A stretch of DNA of 64,000 bases from Stromatinia cepivora (lineage: Eukaryota > Ascomycota > Leotiomycetes > Helotiales > Sclerotiniaceae): contig RCTD01000003.1 of assembly GCA_014898415.1 (NCBI GenBank), forward strand, positions 248,001-312,000, given 5' to 3'. Position numbers and translations under genes: made by a program. The notes beneath the pieces are model-generated. The model saw nothing but the letters and a program-made list of their open reading frames with translations, had not been told where the DNA came from and ran no database searches. This document shows positions 11,801 to 23,978 of the stretch, piece after piece. Position 1 is the stretch's first letter. Every line of letters starts with the position of its first letter.

Positions 11801-13912
11801 GACAGTCCGCACCCTGATAAAAGAAAATTGTGGCCAAGCCTGGGGATCACAGCTAGTGCTGAGAAGTATGAGTACAAGAATAGTACAAGAGATACATCAT
11901 ATTAGACGGCTGCGGAAGACAATAGCCGAAACTTGACGCCGTTTCGTAAGCTTCATTGCACCACAGAGCACGTTACCGTTTACATTTTATAAGCATCTAA
12001 TCATGGGCAAATCACGTTTGTTGAACTGGGACCTATGGTTCAAGCCACTGGTCATTTATTCAGACTATGGGTGACCATGGATCGTGTGTTTCAGGAATGT
12101 GTTTGTGATTTCTTGCGTAGCTCGTATTTGTAATAAAGTCACGAGCTGGAGTTTGATAGCAGTGTAGGAGCTACAACATATTTGAGATGCAAGCCCCTGA
12201 TTAATTTTCTTGCTTTGCAGAATTATGCAAGTAATCTAGCAAATAAAAGCAAGTGACAACCTATGGCAAAGATTTTTATACCGTGCTCTGCAGCCAGGTT
12301 ATGTCATGACAAGAAAGTTTCGAAAGTATGTCCATTACTAACGCATGTGCGCATACTGTATTCGCAAACGGCCACGAGATTGCCATGCTATATATTTGAG
12401 ATAGCGCTACTCACCAAGAACAGGTATCCAAAATGATCTGAAGCCACGCAGAAACGCCAGTGCACAATGCTGCTGTGCGCCCACGGGGCATTTGACCACC
12501 AAGCCATTTACTGGAAATGATCAGGCATACCCACGACCACTTCCATGGATCGTTGCTCCGCTATATTGGTACTGTCTCCAAAGAAAAAAATTGGCTAGAA
12601 GTCAGATTGAATAAGAAGAATATCGTGAGATGTCGTAAATTCCACTGCGGCTTCCGAGGTGACCCCGAAACTCATAAGTTGAACAAGAACGCTATTCGTG
12701 CAGGGCTTTTGAGCGGCTCCGATGCTCTACATATGCATATCTGCAATAACTAGGGGTAACTTGTCAATCGTAATGCCTGGAGATAAGATAAGGTCTAGGG
12801 TTCACAACATGGCCACTACGTGAGCACAAAAGATGCCTATGGGCTTGCACAACTGTATCTCGACACAGCTAGACATATCCCCGCATCTTTGCCAAGTGTA
12901 GCTGCAGAGTATTGAGAAGTTTATCAAGAGATTGAGGCGAAAACGCTACCTCAAGCTGTCACATTCCCCTTGTCGTTGCTGGGACCAGCATCCGTTACTA
13001 GTCAGTGCAATTCACTCGTTGATCACAATCCGCCACTTCGAAGAATAGGGATGAATTCATCACTACCCTTGATAATGCAGGTTTAGAGGAAGTGTGCCAC
13101 GACTGATAGGCTATAAGCATTCTACATCTTTTATGAACATCCCGCCATGATGAAACACTGATAAGCGACCTCGCATCATCTAACCCCATACTTGGCATAC
13201 CCGACCCAAGTTACCGATATTGTCACACTCTAGATCATGACCGGGGACACATTTTAGAGATTCCGAGCCCCTGGAATTGAATATGACTTCGGTAATTATG
13301 GTGATTTTCAACACGGCAAGAACTCCCAGATCCTCGGAACTGGGTTTATGTACTGATTACTTGCATTGAAGGTTCCTAAAAAAAAAGTGACTAAATGAGC
13401 TAATGAGATTTTCTTTAGTACCGAGGCGGAACAACAGAAGGTATTAACAGCTTAGCAATGCATTTGGAGTGTCAATAAGTGGTCATTCGTTCGTCGGCAA
13501 GGTATTTAATGGCCCGGACTGCTATCCGACAATAAGGAGCTTGTGGGTCTTTAATTTTGTTGCAACACTCAAAACATATGTATCATCGAATTATTCTTAA
13601 ACAATTAAAACTTATCAAACATTGGAAACGTCTAGTCTTCTAGTCCGCACTAATTAACACTCTGTTCTCCAGTATATTATTCTGCACAGCCCATTTCATC
13701 TCACCTCATCACCAGCGTAGATCTCTAATCATCGGCCCGCTCAACCCTAGAATTCAACATTATACCCGCATCCGGTGTTCTAGATTCCATCCCCCAGAAT
13801 TAGACGAGATATAGGGGCTTTAAAAAACACAGTAAGAAGCTTCAGTTCTAACACAGCATAACACAGTAAGAATACCAGGACCCCAGGAATATCGCAACCC
13901 ACAAAGCTTGAA

Positions 13913-14045
13913 TTAAGTGAGACACCGAGAAGTAGTATTAATACTTATCTTCAAAAAGCCCCAAAGCTTTGATGTCAGCAAAGCTATGCGCAACACCTTG
14001 GACTGTGGGGGAAATAAGTGAGACCCCGAGATATAACATTGGTAC
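13913..14045. repeat. Degenerate direct repeat
   Basis: A block with AATTAAGTGAGACACCGAGA followed by a TTAATACTTATC-like stretch near 13913 recurs about 116 bp later as AAATAAGTGAGACCCCGAGA followed by TTGGTACCTATC. A weaker third copy (GAGTGAGATACCAAGGACC) lies near 14133. It looks like an old, diverged local duplication. Confidence 0.45.
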
Positions 14046-16188
14046 CTATCAGCATACATCATCAAGAAGCAGTGAAGAATCTAAGTTAGTACCGAGCGAG
14101 TTATGAGCAGGTATCATGTATATGAGGAGGCTGTGAGTGAGATACCAAGGACCAAGATGTCAAAACGAACGGATCAGATAAATAATGCATGCAGGGCTTG
14201 ATATCAAGACTTTACACGATCAGTGACGTAGAGTCAAATTCTGCTATGTGGAAGGGCGGAGAGAGAAAATCACATCAATACCGTTTGAGCCAAACACGAC
14301 AAAGATCTTCATACATGATGATCCACGTTGAAAAGCTGGGGTTGCATCCTTACTGCAAGTTCTTGTTCATTCCACGCAATCAATTATATAGTCCTGCCTA
14401 TTGAAATAGGAGTCCTGCATTATGCCAGTAAGACAATCGGGATATGCACTAATCAACACCAAACACCCGTTCTTCAGTATGCGTCCACAAACTCCTGTTT
14501 TTCTATATTACCGGAAGTTTGCAGCATAGACCCCCGAACGAAGTTCTTGCTCGATCCATCCCGAAACCAAGAATACGTGAAATTCCCTGTCCATGGGAGT
14601 ATTTATAATAGTGCTATCCAGTGGACGGGTACTACTGAAGTGGTCAGGGCTTCGACAATCACGATGAATCACTATGACCAAGCTAATCACTAATCATCGC
14701 AACCTCGCCTCGACCTTCTAACCGCACAATACTTCCTATCAGTATTGATCCCGTCGCCAACATTTTACGAGATATACGCCTTAATCCTCGCTATCTCATT
14801 CTTCACCACATCCCGATGCCTAATTTCTTGGTTTCATGATTTCCTGATATCCAGCTATTGCCATAACTAAGACACCCTGAGACTTACCAAGGTATCTTCG
14901 GAATGGCTCCCCGACCATTCTCAAAGCCAACACGAAATCAGACATCACATCACATACGTCAAGAACCACCAAGAATAATAATTGCAAAGTAATAACAATA
15001 ACTGGAACACTGGTGCCAAAGTGGCACTATTATGTGAATCACAACGACAATAATGAGCATCCCACCCATCCGATCTGACCAATCAAACCTGACTAATCGA
15101 ACCGGGCCAATCCAATTTCAATCTTCTAACATCACTGATTTAACCTAACAGATCTAACCAACGCCCAGCCAACGAGAAAATCGACAACAACAACCGCAAC
15201 AAACGACGGCGAAAACCTAACACCAACACCAACACCAACACCACAAGCACATCTCATTTCATCTCACCGACATACACCCATCCATCCATACACTTACGAA
15301 TATCCACTTCTTCTTTCCTCGCCCCTGCTTTCTGCACACTATCAGACTTTGGTTCAGCTAAGCTAGCTAAGCCACCACTTATTCCCCTTTGCCCACAACT
15401 TCTCCATATATCACATGTGAAAAATAGATACAATAGACGAAGATCATTTTCAAATTAACTTCCAATCATCTCCCAATCAATGTGTCTAATAGTTCAGCTG
15501 ATCTTTGAATTTTGGATTGCTGGTTTGGATTATATAAATATTTGCTACAATTTGACATTCAAAATATAATTTTCTAAAAAAAAAATATACTTTTTCTAAA
15601 AAAAACCCAACACATTCGGAGTTTATCTAACCCAAACTGAATAGAATCAAGAATTTTTTATTTTATTCGGACAGACCAGCCAGAAGCCTCCCAATCAGCC
15701 CTATAACCCCTTCTAAGAGTAGCTAATTACACATGCAAATTTCCCAGGGATCTACAGTGCTTCTGCCTAGTATACTACCTCGTACTACATACAGCTGGGC
15801 TGAACCTCAATCACCTCGAAAACACTTTTGCTATCACATACTATCGTTCCTATCACGTACCTCACACCTCACCTCAACCACCCACCAACTAAACCCAAAC
15901 CCAAACCCAGCCTCCTAATCCCGCAAAACCCACCCTCTCAAAGCTTTTATATTCCCAAGAAATATACAGCGTATAATGCATCAGCTTAGCAGGATGAGGT
16001 GAGATGAGATGGGAAGAAGCGGGGTACGAGCCTACGAGGTATGAGATTCAAATGGAATTGATAGGCCTGTTCGCTAGAAAGTTGAAACTAAGATGGTATG
16101 GTGTGGTGTGGTGTGGTAAGGTAAGGTAGGTATGATAGGTAGGGAGATATGAAGGGGAAATGTGTGAGGATAGGAATATAGGATGGGT

Positions 16189-16636
16189 CAGTGTATCCAA
16201 TAGTCTGCCCGTATTCCATCCGGATAACCGTCCGGATGACTAATCTGTGATTTTGTTGGGTTGGATAAACTATTGGGGGAGTTCTAATATAAAAAACCCG
16301 GATTAAATAGTCTAATATTGAGGGATCTAAACTACAATCCAAGCTTTTGAATTAAATAATAATATCATATGATCTAAATATTATATGATATATTATCATA
16401 TAATATTATATTATATAAAATTAATATAATATAATCATATAATACTTAAATCATATAATACTTAAATTATATAATATTATTATTCAATCCAAAAATCCAA
16501 CTCGTTTGGATTGTAGTCTAACTTGTCGGGGAATTATATTATCCTGGACAGATTGTTTAGTTTTTTATTAAACTGAAACAATTGTTTAACTTAAAACATC
16601 TAATCCGTCCTGCAGTCCGGACTAATGGACACACTG
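16189..16636. mobile_element. hAT-type MITE, 448 bp, with 8-bp target-site duplication
   Basis: The left terminus is CAGTGTATCCAATAGTC and the right terminus, reverse-complemented, CAGTGTGTCCATTAGTC (15 of 17 match). Both ends are flanked by the identical octamer GGATGGGT (16181-16188 and 16637-16644). An 8-bp target duplication and CAGTG ends are diagnostic of hAT-superfamily insertions. The interior is very AT-rich with self-complementary ATATAAT tracts and encodes nothing, so the element is non-autonomous. Confidence 0.9.
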
Positions 16637-16872
16637 GGATGGGTGGTGTCAGGGATTATGCTGAATAAGCAAGCACTATATAGACCAGATCAGAGTTTTC
16701 ATACCTATATAGAATACATATGTATATATCATCCATCCCATTAATAACCTGAATAACTAAACCGATAAGGTTCCACTGCGTATACTAGTACTCTAACCTT
16801 GACAGATGGAATGGAGTTCATTGTATTGAAGAAATAGAAAATGAGATTTATGGATAACGGAATAATGAGTGG

Positions 16873-17032
16873 ATTTAAAGGTGTGAGGATATATGTATTG
16901 ATTTTGACTTCGACTTCTTGTATGGATTTTATATATATGTATATGCATATATATTTAAAGGTGTGAGGATATATGTATTGATTTTGACTTCGACTTCTTG
17001 TATGGATTTTATATATATGTATATGCATATAT
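16873..17032. repeat. Perfect 80-bp tandem duplication (two copies)
   Basis: Copy 1 (16873-16952) and copy 2 (16953-17032) appear identical over 80 bp, starting ATTTAAAGGTGTGAGGATAT and ending in TATGCATATAT. Each copy contains TGACTTCGACTTCTTG and a TATATATATGTATATGCATA stretch. Perfect identity implies a recent duplication or an ongoing slippage array. Confidence 0.95.
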
Positions 17033-17299
17033 ATATAGTTCAACTTTGAACATGATGCTTGCGATTCATTACCTCTTTTACGAAGTAACCCCTTTCCATC
17101 ACATCCTCACCTATTCCCCTAACCTAATTGAATCTCTTTTCTGTGATATATAACAAAATAAGTTCTTAAACAAGTTCTCCCGAGATTTCTCCCGAGTACT
17201 TCCACCTCATCTAACCTCACCACCAATATTCACTAGATCACCCTCCTCATGCTACTTATACTAACCCACTTCTCCTAGCAAACATATTCCCCTCCAGCT

Positions 17300-17352
17300 A
17301 CTCCTTTTCCTTTCCCCTTTCCCCTTTCCCCTTTCCCCTTTCCTTTCCTCCT
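17300..17352. repeat. Pyrimidine tract, CCCCTTT-type short tandem repeat
   Basis: The plus strand carries repeated CCCTTTCCCCTTT units, about seven-base periodicity with several copies. The complementary strand therefore has regularly spaced G3-G4 runs. It lies about 350 bp beyond the 3' end of the ABC transporter gene. Confidence 0.8.
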
Positions 17353-17702
17353 TTCTTTCCAAACTCAGAACCCAATCCATCTCCCGCCTCATCCTCACCC
17401 CATCCTCGCTTGTCCTCAGGAGTTAACTGAGCACTTTTCCAAGATATGCAACAAAACAATACTTTCCCAATCTCTCCCCATTTTCCCCTCAAGTAGCCCA
17501 GATATACCGATGAACATTATATCGTGATGACTTTATGAAATCCAAAGTCTAGACACTGAATCCATTGTCATCGCCCAAAAAAGATGTTCTATCTCATTAA
17601 ATTGAAATGGCTGTTATCATTGATAAAATACCTGATATGTTTCCATGTAGCTCGGACAATATACATCACAATACACAAATTACACTCACCTCACACTCTC
17701 CT

Positions 17703-20700
17703 TTAATCTACACTTCTATTCTTACTCCCGTACTTCCTAAAACCCCTCCAATGCGTCCTCATCCCCTTCAATAACGCATACGCCAACACTCTATAAATCA
17801 ACGTGCAAATGCCCAACGCGACGATATTCCACAGGGGATCCGTATTCAAATTATACAACTCCAGTGCCTCGACTCCCGTACTAATCGGACAATCACCATT
17901 TGGCATTCTCTGTGAATCTGTGCATGTGAATTTAATGCTTCTCAATGTGTAGGGCGCAAGATTCCGGATCATATAGCGGATGGGAGACAAATAGTTTACG
18001 CCTTGGAGGAAGCCGGGCATGTTGATGGAGAAGATACCGGACATGACTTGAGCGATGGAGAGGAAGACGCTGGTGAGGTTTACGGCGAAGCCAGTGTGGG
18101 AGAAGAGGGTATTAAACTGAAGGTGTTAGTTGTTCGTTGAATATTTGGGGACAAGGAAACGGGGTATGGACATACCATAATACCTAGACTCTCTCCACAA
18201 TTAACAATACAAAAGCAATTAAAAAAACACACAAAGAAAACCTGCGCGTTTCTCGGCAGGCCCGCAGCTAAATCCGTTAATATGGCGAAGAGCAACGATG
18301 TAACAATCTCAAAGGGTATTTCAAGTGTAGTATACTGTGCGAAGAATGCTTCGACACTGTAAATGCCATCATCATTTTCTCGATAAAACACATCCTTTTC
18401 ATTAGGATAAACCGCAACATTCTGCAACATACCAACGAAATAAAATGCGCAAAACTCTTGGATAAATCCAAATCGATTTTGTACAGAATAATAATCGTAT
18501 TTCAAAGGTGCGAAGAACAAAGCGAGGATTATGGCGAGACCCAAGACTTGCATGATTCGAGCCATAAGCAAATTAGGCTGTCGGCGAAAGTTTATAGAAG
18601 CTCTATGGACGAGAATCGGATATGCAGAAAAAAAGCCAGATGTTTTGCGGACAAGGGAACCAAGCTCTGCAGGAGTAGATATGGAAGTCGGGACAAAAGC
18701 TTTTGTAAAATCCCCAGATGACCAGGAACTGATCAAATCTCTCACTCTAGACCGAGTAGCCTCCTCCCGACTGGACTTTTGTAGATCAACGGTAATTAGA
18801 TCAAGTGCGAAATCAGCTGGATTTGTTGTTGTAGGGCATGGATGACCTAGCATCTCAAAGTACGAAATCATATCAGAGCCTTTACCAGCGTAGACTGGAA
18901 AACCGCCACGTGCCAGCAAAAGAACGCTCCCAAAATGTTTGAAAGTGTCTGAACGAGATTGATGTATTGTGAGAATCAAAGTTCGCCCTTCTTGTGCAAG
19001 ACCTTGAAGCACTTCCATGATGGATGAAGCGGTAAATGCATCCAAGCCAGAAGTTGGTTCATCCAGGAGAAGTACCTATGATGAAGAGTTAGAGATGACA
19101 GACAATTGGAAGTAGTAAAGGAATAGATTATCTTCTTATAGACTTACCCTTGGATCGGTCAAAATCTGAACTGCGATAGTCACTCTACGCTTTTCACCTC
19201 CTGATATACCTTTGATAAGATCAGATCCAATGAGGTTATCCGCACAGTCTTTTAGGCCCATCTTTAGAAGGACATTCTCAGCACGTCGAATTTTCTGCTC
19301 CTTAGTCATGAATGATGGGAGCCGCAGTCCAGCAGCAAAATGAAGGGTTTCCCTAACCGTCAAGGAAGGAAGTAGTGCATCATCATCTTGACAGACATAA
19401 CAACAAACAGATCGTATGACCGAAGCTGATGGCACTGCACCGTTGAAAGTCATGTCTCCGGTTTGTCGATAATTTGTCCCAATGGAGTTACGTAGCCTCA
19501 ACGCCATCGCATTGAGAAGAGATGTTTTGCCACTGCCCGATGGTCCCATGATGACATTTAAAACTCCAGCTTGGAATGTTGCCGTGACTGGATTCAAGAT
19601 GGGTTTGGTGGGTTTTTTTCTTCCAAGTGAGTTTCGTTTCTTTAGATCTAGTGCAAATTTATCAAGGCCAATATCAACCTGTAATAATCAGTTGCAGTCC
19701 ACCATGAAAAGATACACAGAAGGGTGAAGTGCAATCCGTCCTTAACGTCGTACTATTTTACGGTTTTGATGACACGGAGCTAGCGGCCATCCATGATAGT
19801 ACGGGAAAAGGGGTAATAAGATATATACTCACAGTCCTAACCTCCGCCGCAGACCTTACTGTCATCTTTTCTTTCCCTGCAGAGAAGTCCGCATCTGACC
19901 CTCTTGCTCTTGCAATTGTCATCTCAACCTTTATGAATCGTAAACCAATGCCCGCAAGGACGTAGAACATGATCGAATAACAGAATAGAAAAGTGATTGG
20001 CCTGACAATCCAGTTGCCAGGGAATCCCAAAGAATCTATGATAAATGCGCCTGTGTATTCTACGCATTGCGGATTTGACTCTCCACCTTCGTAAGGACAA
20101 TCATAGAATTGACCCACGAATTCATTCGAACACAAAGCACCAAATGCATAGAAAACGTATGCTGTCCACTTCAGCCAACGCACATATACTGGTATGGTGT
20201 TACTTTGGATGAAGAAACCGCAAGCAAAACTCTGAACCGTATAACCCAAATTTGCAATAAGAGATGCACCAGGAAAGTTTCTTGAAGCTGCTACGCACGT
20301 CATAGCGAAAGTAACTGCAATGTATTGACAAAGCAACACAATGGCAAAAAAGGTGAGGAAAGTCGAACCATCTGATCTGAAACCTGCCATCCAGTAGAAT
20401 ATAACCGAGTAGATCAGCGGAACCGGAAAGTCTTCAGTAAAGAACCTTGCAATCCTTCTGCTTAGTAAAAACGGTATAACATCTACTACATTCTCGTTAT
20501 TCTCGCGGTCAAAAAGTTGTATATCAATGGTCAGACGATATGTTTCAAACAAAAGCATGAGATACCCTTGTAACGCGGCGGCATTATAAAGCGCTCCCTG
20601 CCGACTGCGAATACCAGAGAGATCTTCTCGCAGATTTAAAAACACCCAACCGCTCATGATTCCCAGTCCGATTGCTTCTACAAGAGATCCAAACATGCCC

Positions 20701-21944
20701 ATAGGGTCTCGATAGGTTGTGACAAAGGTTCGAGAGGTTAGCACGCGAGTCTGCCGGATAAAAGGAGAGTGCCGTGTCCACTTTTTTGATACAAGATCCT
20801 GAGTGTTGGGTGCCTCAGCAGATGTACCCTTTTCATTGTCTCGGAAGAACTTTCTATTGTTTTCCTCTGCCCAAGCAAGTTTCAAATTCTCAACTCTTGT
20901 GGAGGAGGCTGCCTCGAGTTCAGGTGAGCGATTGTCAATAGCTGCCATATCAATCAAGAACTCTGCGGGATTAACAAATGGCGGTAGCTCCATTCCGATT
21001 TCTTTGAACCAAGGCAAGCAATCAGCCGCTTTTCCAGAATACACCGGGCTACCTTTCGTTAAGATTACTAGGCCGTCAAACATTCCCCATATTTCGGATC
21101 TAGGCTGGTGAATGGTCGTAACAATCGTGCGACCTCTCCTGGCCAGACCTTTGAGAGTTCTGACTAGTTGGAATGCACTAGTAGCATCAAGTCCAGTGGT
21201 AGGTTCATCCAAAAATAAAATGCTTGGATTACTTAACAGTTGCACGCCAATGCTAGTTCTTCTCTTCTCGCCCCCCGAGCACCCCTTGTGTTGGGTACTT
21301 CCAATTCTTGTGTCGGCGCATTCTTTCAAACCAAGCTCCAAAATTACCTCCTCCACAACCTTCCTCCTCTCCTCTTCAGTTGTCGGTGGTGGCAATCGTA
21401 GATCCGCAGCATATCGTAGTGTTTCTCGAACTGTCAAAGACGGCAGTAAGACGTCTTGTTGCATGACATACGCACTGCGAACACTATGCACACCTTTCAT
21501 GCCATTGAATGTTGTCGTACCACCTATTGTCAATCGTCCACTTATCATCCGCTCAGCCATTGTGTTTAACATAGTTGTCTTCCCCGAACCGCTGCCCCCG
21601 ATAATAGCAGTAAGTGTTCCGACAGGCATTGAGGCAGATACCGAGTGTAGGACTCGTTTCGTGGTGGATGTGGCGACTCCATTTTGGGCTCTTTTTCGTG
21701 GTATTAATCGTTCTATTGAGAATGCTGAAGGGGAGATGTCGACGCTGACGGAGAGATCTCGTATCTGAACATCCACTGGTTCCACCGCGGATAAAGAGAA
21801 TGTATTGCTCTGGGTAGTACTGATAACTTGGAGCTCTGTCGCGACATTCTTATTTGATGCCGATAAATCTACCGGTTGCGATCGTATGGATAACGATGAT
21901 TTGGCCACTGTTTCCTGAGCATCGCGGTCGATCTGCGACTCCAT
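17703..21944 (-). CDS. Full-size ABCG (WBC-like) ABC transporter, NBD-TMD-NBD-TMD
   Basis: Four exons on the minus strand: 21944-19833, 19678-19148, 19075-18176 and 18116-17703, about 1318 residues. The introns have GTGAGT/ACAG, GTAAGT/ATAG and GTATGT/TCAG borders. NBD1 has Walker A GGSGSGKT at about residues 116-123, the signature CSGGEKRR and Walker B FLDEPTTGLDA. Membrane helices follow, ending near residue 690. NBD2 has GPSGSGKTSLL, ISGGEKRR and LLLDEPTSGLDA, then a second helical block. Two ABCG halves fused in forward order (NBD before TMD) without a PDR-type N-terminus resemble the yeast YOL075C-like group. These are membrane exporters whose substrates are mostly unknown. A role in pigment or precursor export near the melanin locus is speculation from position only. 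ATG 21944 gives the natural N-terminus before NBD1. Confidence 0.92.
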
Positions 21945-22522
21945 ATTTTGAGCCTTTTCTTACTGTCTCAACATCTGTCTCCAATTCTGCGTTACTGATC
22001 TCTAGTCGCTGGTAGCTGAAGTTGATTTGAGGTTTCGAATTCTTCCCCGCTATCAAGACTATAGGTATAGGCTAATAGCAATCTCACCAACAATATTCAA
22101 TATAATTCAGATAAGAAAGATGAAATGAAATGAAATATACTTAGACATGTATTTGGGTCGAATAGAAATCCTTCAGGACTAACATCGACATTGCCCAAGC
22201 GGGATTGGTCATTTCCATTGATTTTGTTTCGAGGTTCCTGATACTCGCATCCGTTCCTTCCATCTCTTGCGGGGATGGGGATATTTAGCGTACCTCGGTT
22301 GCGAAGCGATGACTTGTTTGCAGTAAATGAAACGTCTATCAAACCCAGTAGTGGAGAGATAACCCATTATCAAAAAAACGCACACAAACATTCCTATGTG
22401 GGCATTCTCTGCGCAAGCTCCTGGTGAGCCTTCCGAACAGACAATCTCCAGGTATGGCTTCTATTCCCTTTCTCTAGCACCTCTAATAGGGAGATTTGAC
22501 TAATGGCATATGGTTTTCGTAG
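21945..22522. promoter_or_regulatory. Short divergent intergenic region (ABC transporter 5' side / zinc-finger gene 5' side)
   Basis: About 580 bp separate the start of the ABC transporter (minus) from the first securely assigned exon of the C2H2 gene (plus). It must contain both promoters and any 5' exon of the zinc-finger gene. An ATG at 22396 opens 56 nt to a good donor at 22452, but the phase does not match the exon starting at 22523. Confidence 0.45.
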
Positions 22523-23978
22523 ATCCATGAAAGACTTCATGCACTCCTGGACAAATCTGTTTCCTCCCAATACGGTTCCGAGGAGGAACTTCTGAAACCA
22601 TTCTTGTGTAATTCATACCCATGCAAAGCAAGATTTGCGCTAACAGAAAATCTTATGGTACAAGGGACTTCAATATGTTTATTCACAGACTGTTTTCTCC
22701 AGGTGAAGCTAACGCAAATATTTCTGAGTATTAGATCCACGGATTCAAGCACGTCGATTTTGATTGTGAGAAACTATACGCATGTAATATGTGTGGTAGT
22801 ACTTTCGTGGAAGAAACTGGTTTCTGGGTATGGTTCTTTCTGTTCCCGTCGTCTTTTTATCGAGCTTAAAACAATATATTTGTTAGTGTCATGTAAGTTT
22901 TCACAAACTCGGAGTTAATAGAGATGATGGTGGAAGAGGTTTAATGACTGTGATAGATCGTTCGGAGGTGAGATGTTGCTTAACACGTTCTACATATTTG
23001 ATCTAAGATACTAACCGCGGAACTCCTATAGCCAGAAGCAGGAGATCGTATGTCTTGCTCTGATTCGGAAAATTCTTCTGAGGACGATTGTTCGGGAGAT
23101 CATAGCTCTCGACATGAATCCCAGGCACTTGAAGGTTTTGATCCTGACAGTTCCCTTATTCCTGAAAAAAACCACGACGAGACTTCCTGGTTCCTCATCA
23201 AACCCACCTATCAACTTCGGTACACCTGGAGCTCTAGCTATAGACCATTCAACCCAAAAAACTCGTGAAGAAACAGAAAATCTTCAACTGGCTATCCTAT
23301 ACCTGCTCCTCTTCGCCCAGAGTATCAACTGTCCATCTATATTTAACGAGGCTCAAATTATATATTCCGAGCTACAGGGCCAATTTATCAATGCAATCCC
23401 TATTCAACACTTGGAGATTTTGTACGGGTACTGTGAGTCAACTGATGGAGTCAAGCCCAGAGTGGAACTGGGGAATGATGAGTCTTCTCCAACTCTATCG
23501 CCAGATCACTCTCGGAACAATTACAACGGTTCATATGAAATATTATCAAAAATCTTCCCCACCAATTTCTCCGCCCAATTCAACCCCAAAGTCGGATATA
23601 GCCCTAGCCGCATCGAAATCTGTAACAAAGATGACACTGCACACCGGCGTCTCAAAGCTCAAGCTATATTTCATATCACGTATTCAGCAATTGTCACGTA
23701 CAGCGCGATTGCAGTATATGCCATTTGTAGAAAAACATCCGGAATTCCTGATAGACTCCTTCAAGTATCAGGATCGGTATAATGGAGATGTTCAGGAATT
23801 TATTTTGAGAGATAACGAGCAATATTAGGCAAATGAGAAGAATGAAATGCCTTCCGAGTCTAAGCTTGGGTTGAACGATAGGGGAAAGAATGCTGAGATA
23901 CCCTCTTCGCTTGAGGACTCGATACATGAGAGTCACGACAGTGAATGGGTGGAGATGTCTAATTCTTATGTGCTTTGA
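22523..23978 (+). CDS. C2H2 zinc-finger protein of unknown function; 5' end unresolved and frame interrupted near 23165
   Basis: Exons deduced: 22523-22657, 22735-22827, 22887-22967, 23032-23776 and 23829-23978 (TGA). Splicing across the first two introns assembles two classic fingers: CNSYPC...ENLMIHGFKH (C-x4-C-x12-H-x3-H) and CNMC...GFWCHVSFH (C-x2-C-x12-H-x3-H). The third intron leads into an acidic Ser/Asp/Glu-rich stretch that stays open to an A7 run at 23165-23171. Beyond it the coding-like frame is a different one and runs to the last intron and a C-terminus ending SEWVEMSNSYVL. Either the A7 run carries an indel, or an acceptor 4 or 7 nt further downstream puts the whole exon in the second frame. 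No start codon was found in phase. It is probably a DNA- or RNA-binding nuclear protein, recently decaying or mis-sequenced. Confidence 0.6.

Larger units (their letters stand above)
8855..17702. other. Gene-free 8.8-kb region upstream of the smr1-like regulator
   Basis: This lies between the 5' end of the regulator and the 3' end of the ABC transporter gene. No reading frame above about 120 codons exists on either strand, and none shows a recognisable domain, codon bias or plausible splice partners. Base composition of about 9-15 kb is ordinary, not strongly AT-biased. Local structure includes a degenerate direct repeat near 13913 and 14029 (AAGTGAGACNCCGAGA), a CACCAA run at 15218-15245, the hAT-type MITE at 16189-16636, the 80-bp tandem duplication at 16873-17032 and a CCCCTTT tract near 17300. 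I infer an extended promoter or non-coding transcription unit, but no direct evidence of either is visible. Confidence 0.6.

Noticed and set aside
16741..17043. 100-codon minus-strand frame rich in Tyr/Ile/His
   Set aside because: It is created by the two 80-bp repeat copies; the sequence is low-complexity.
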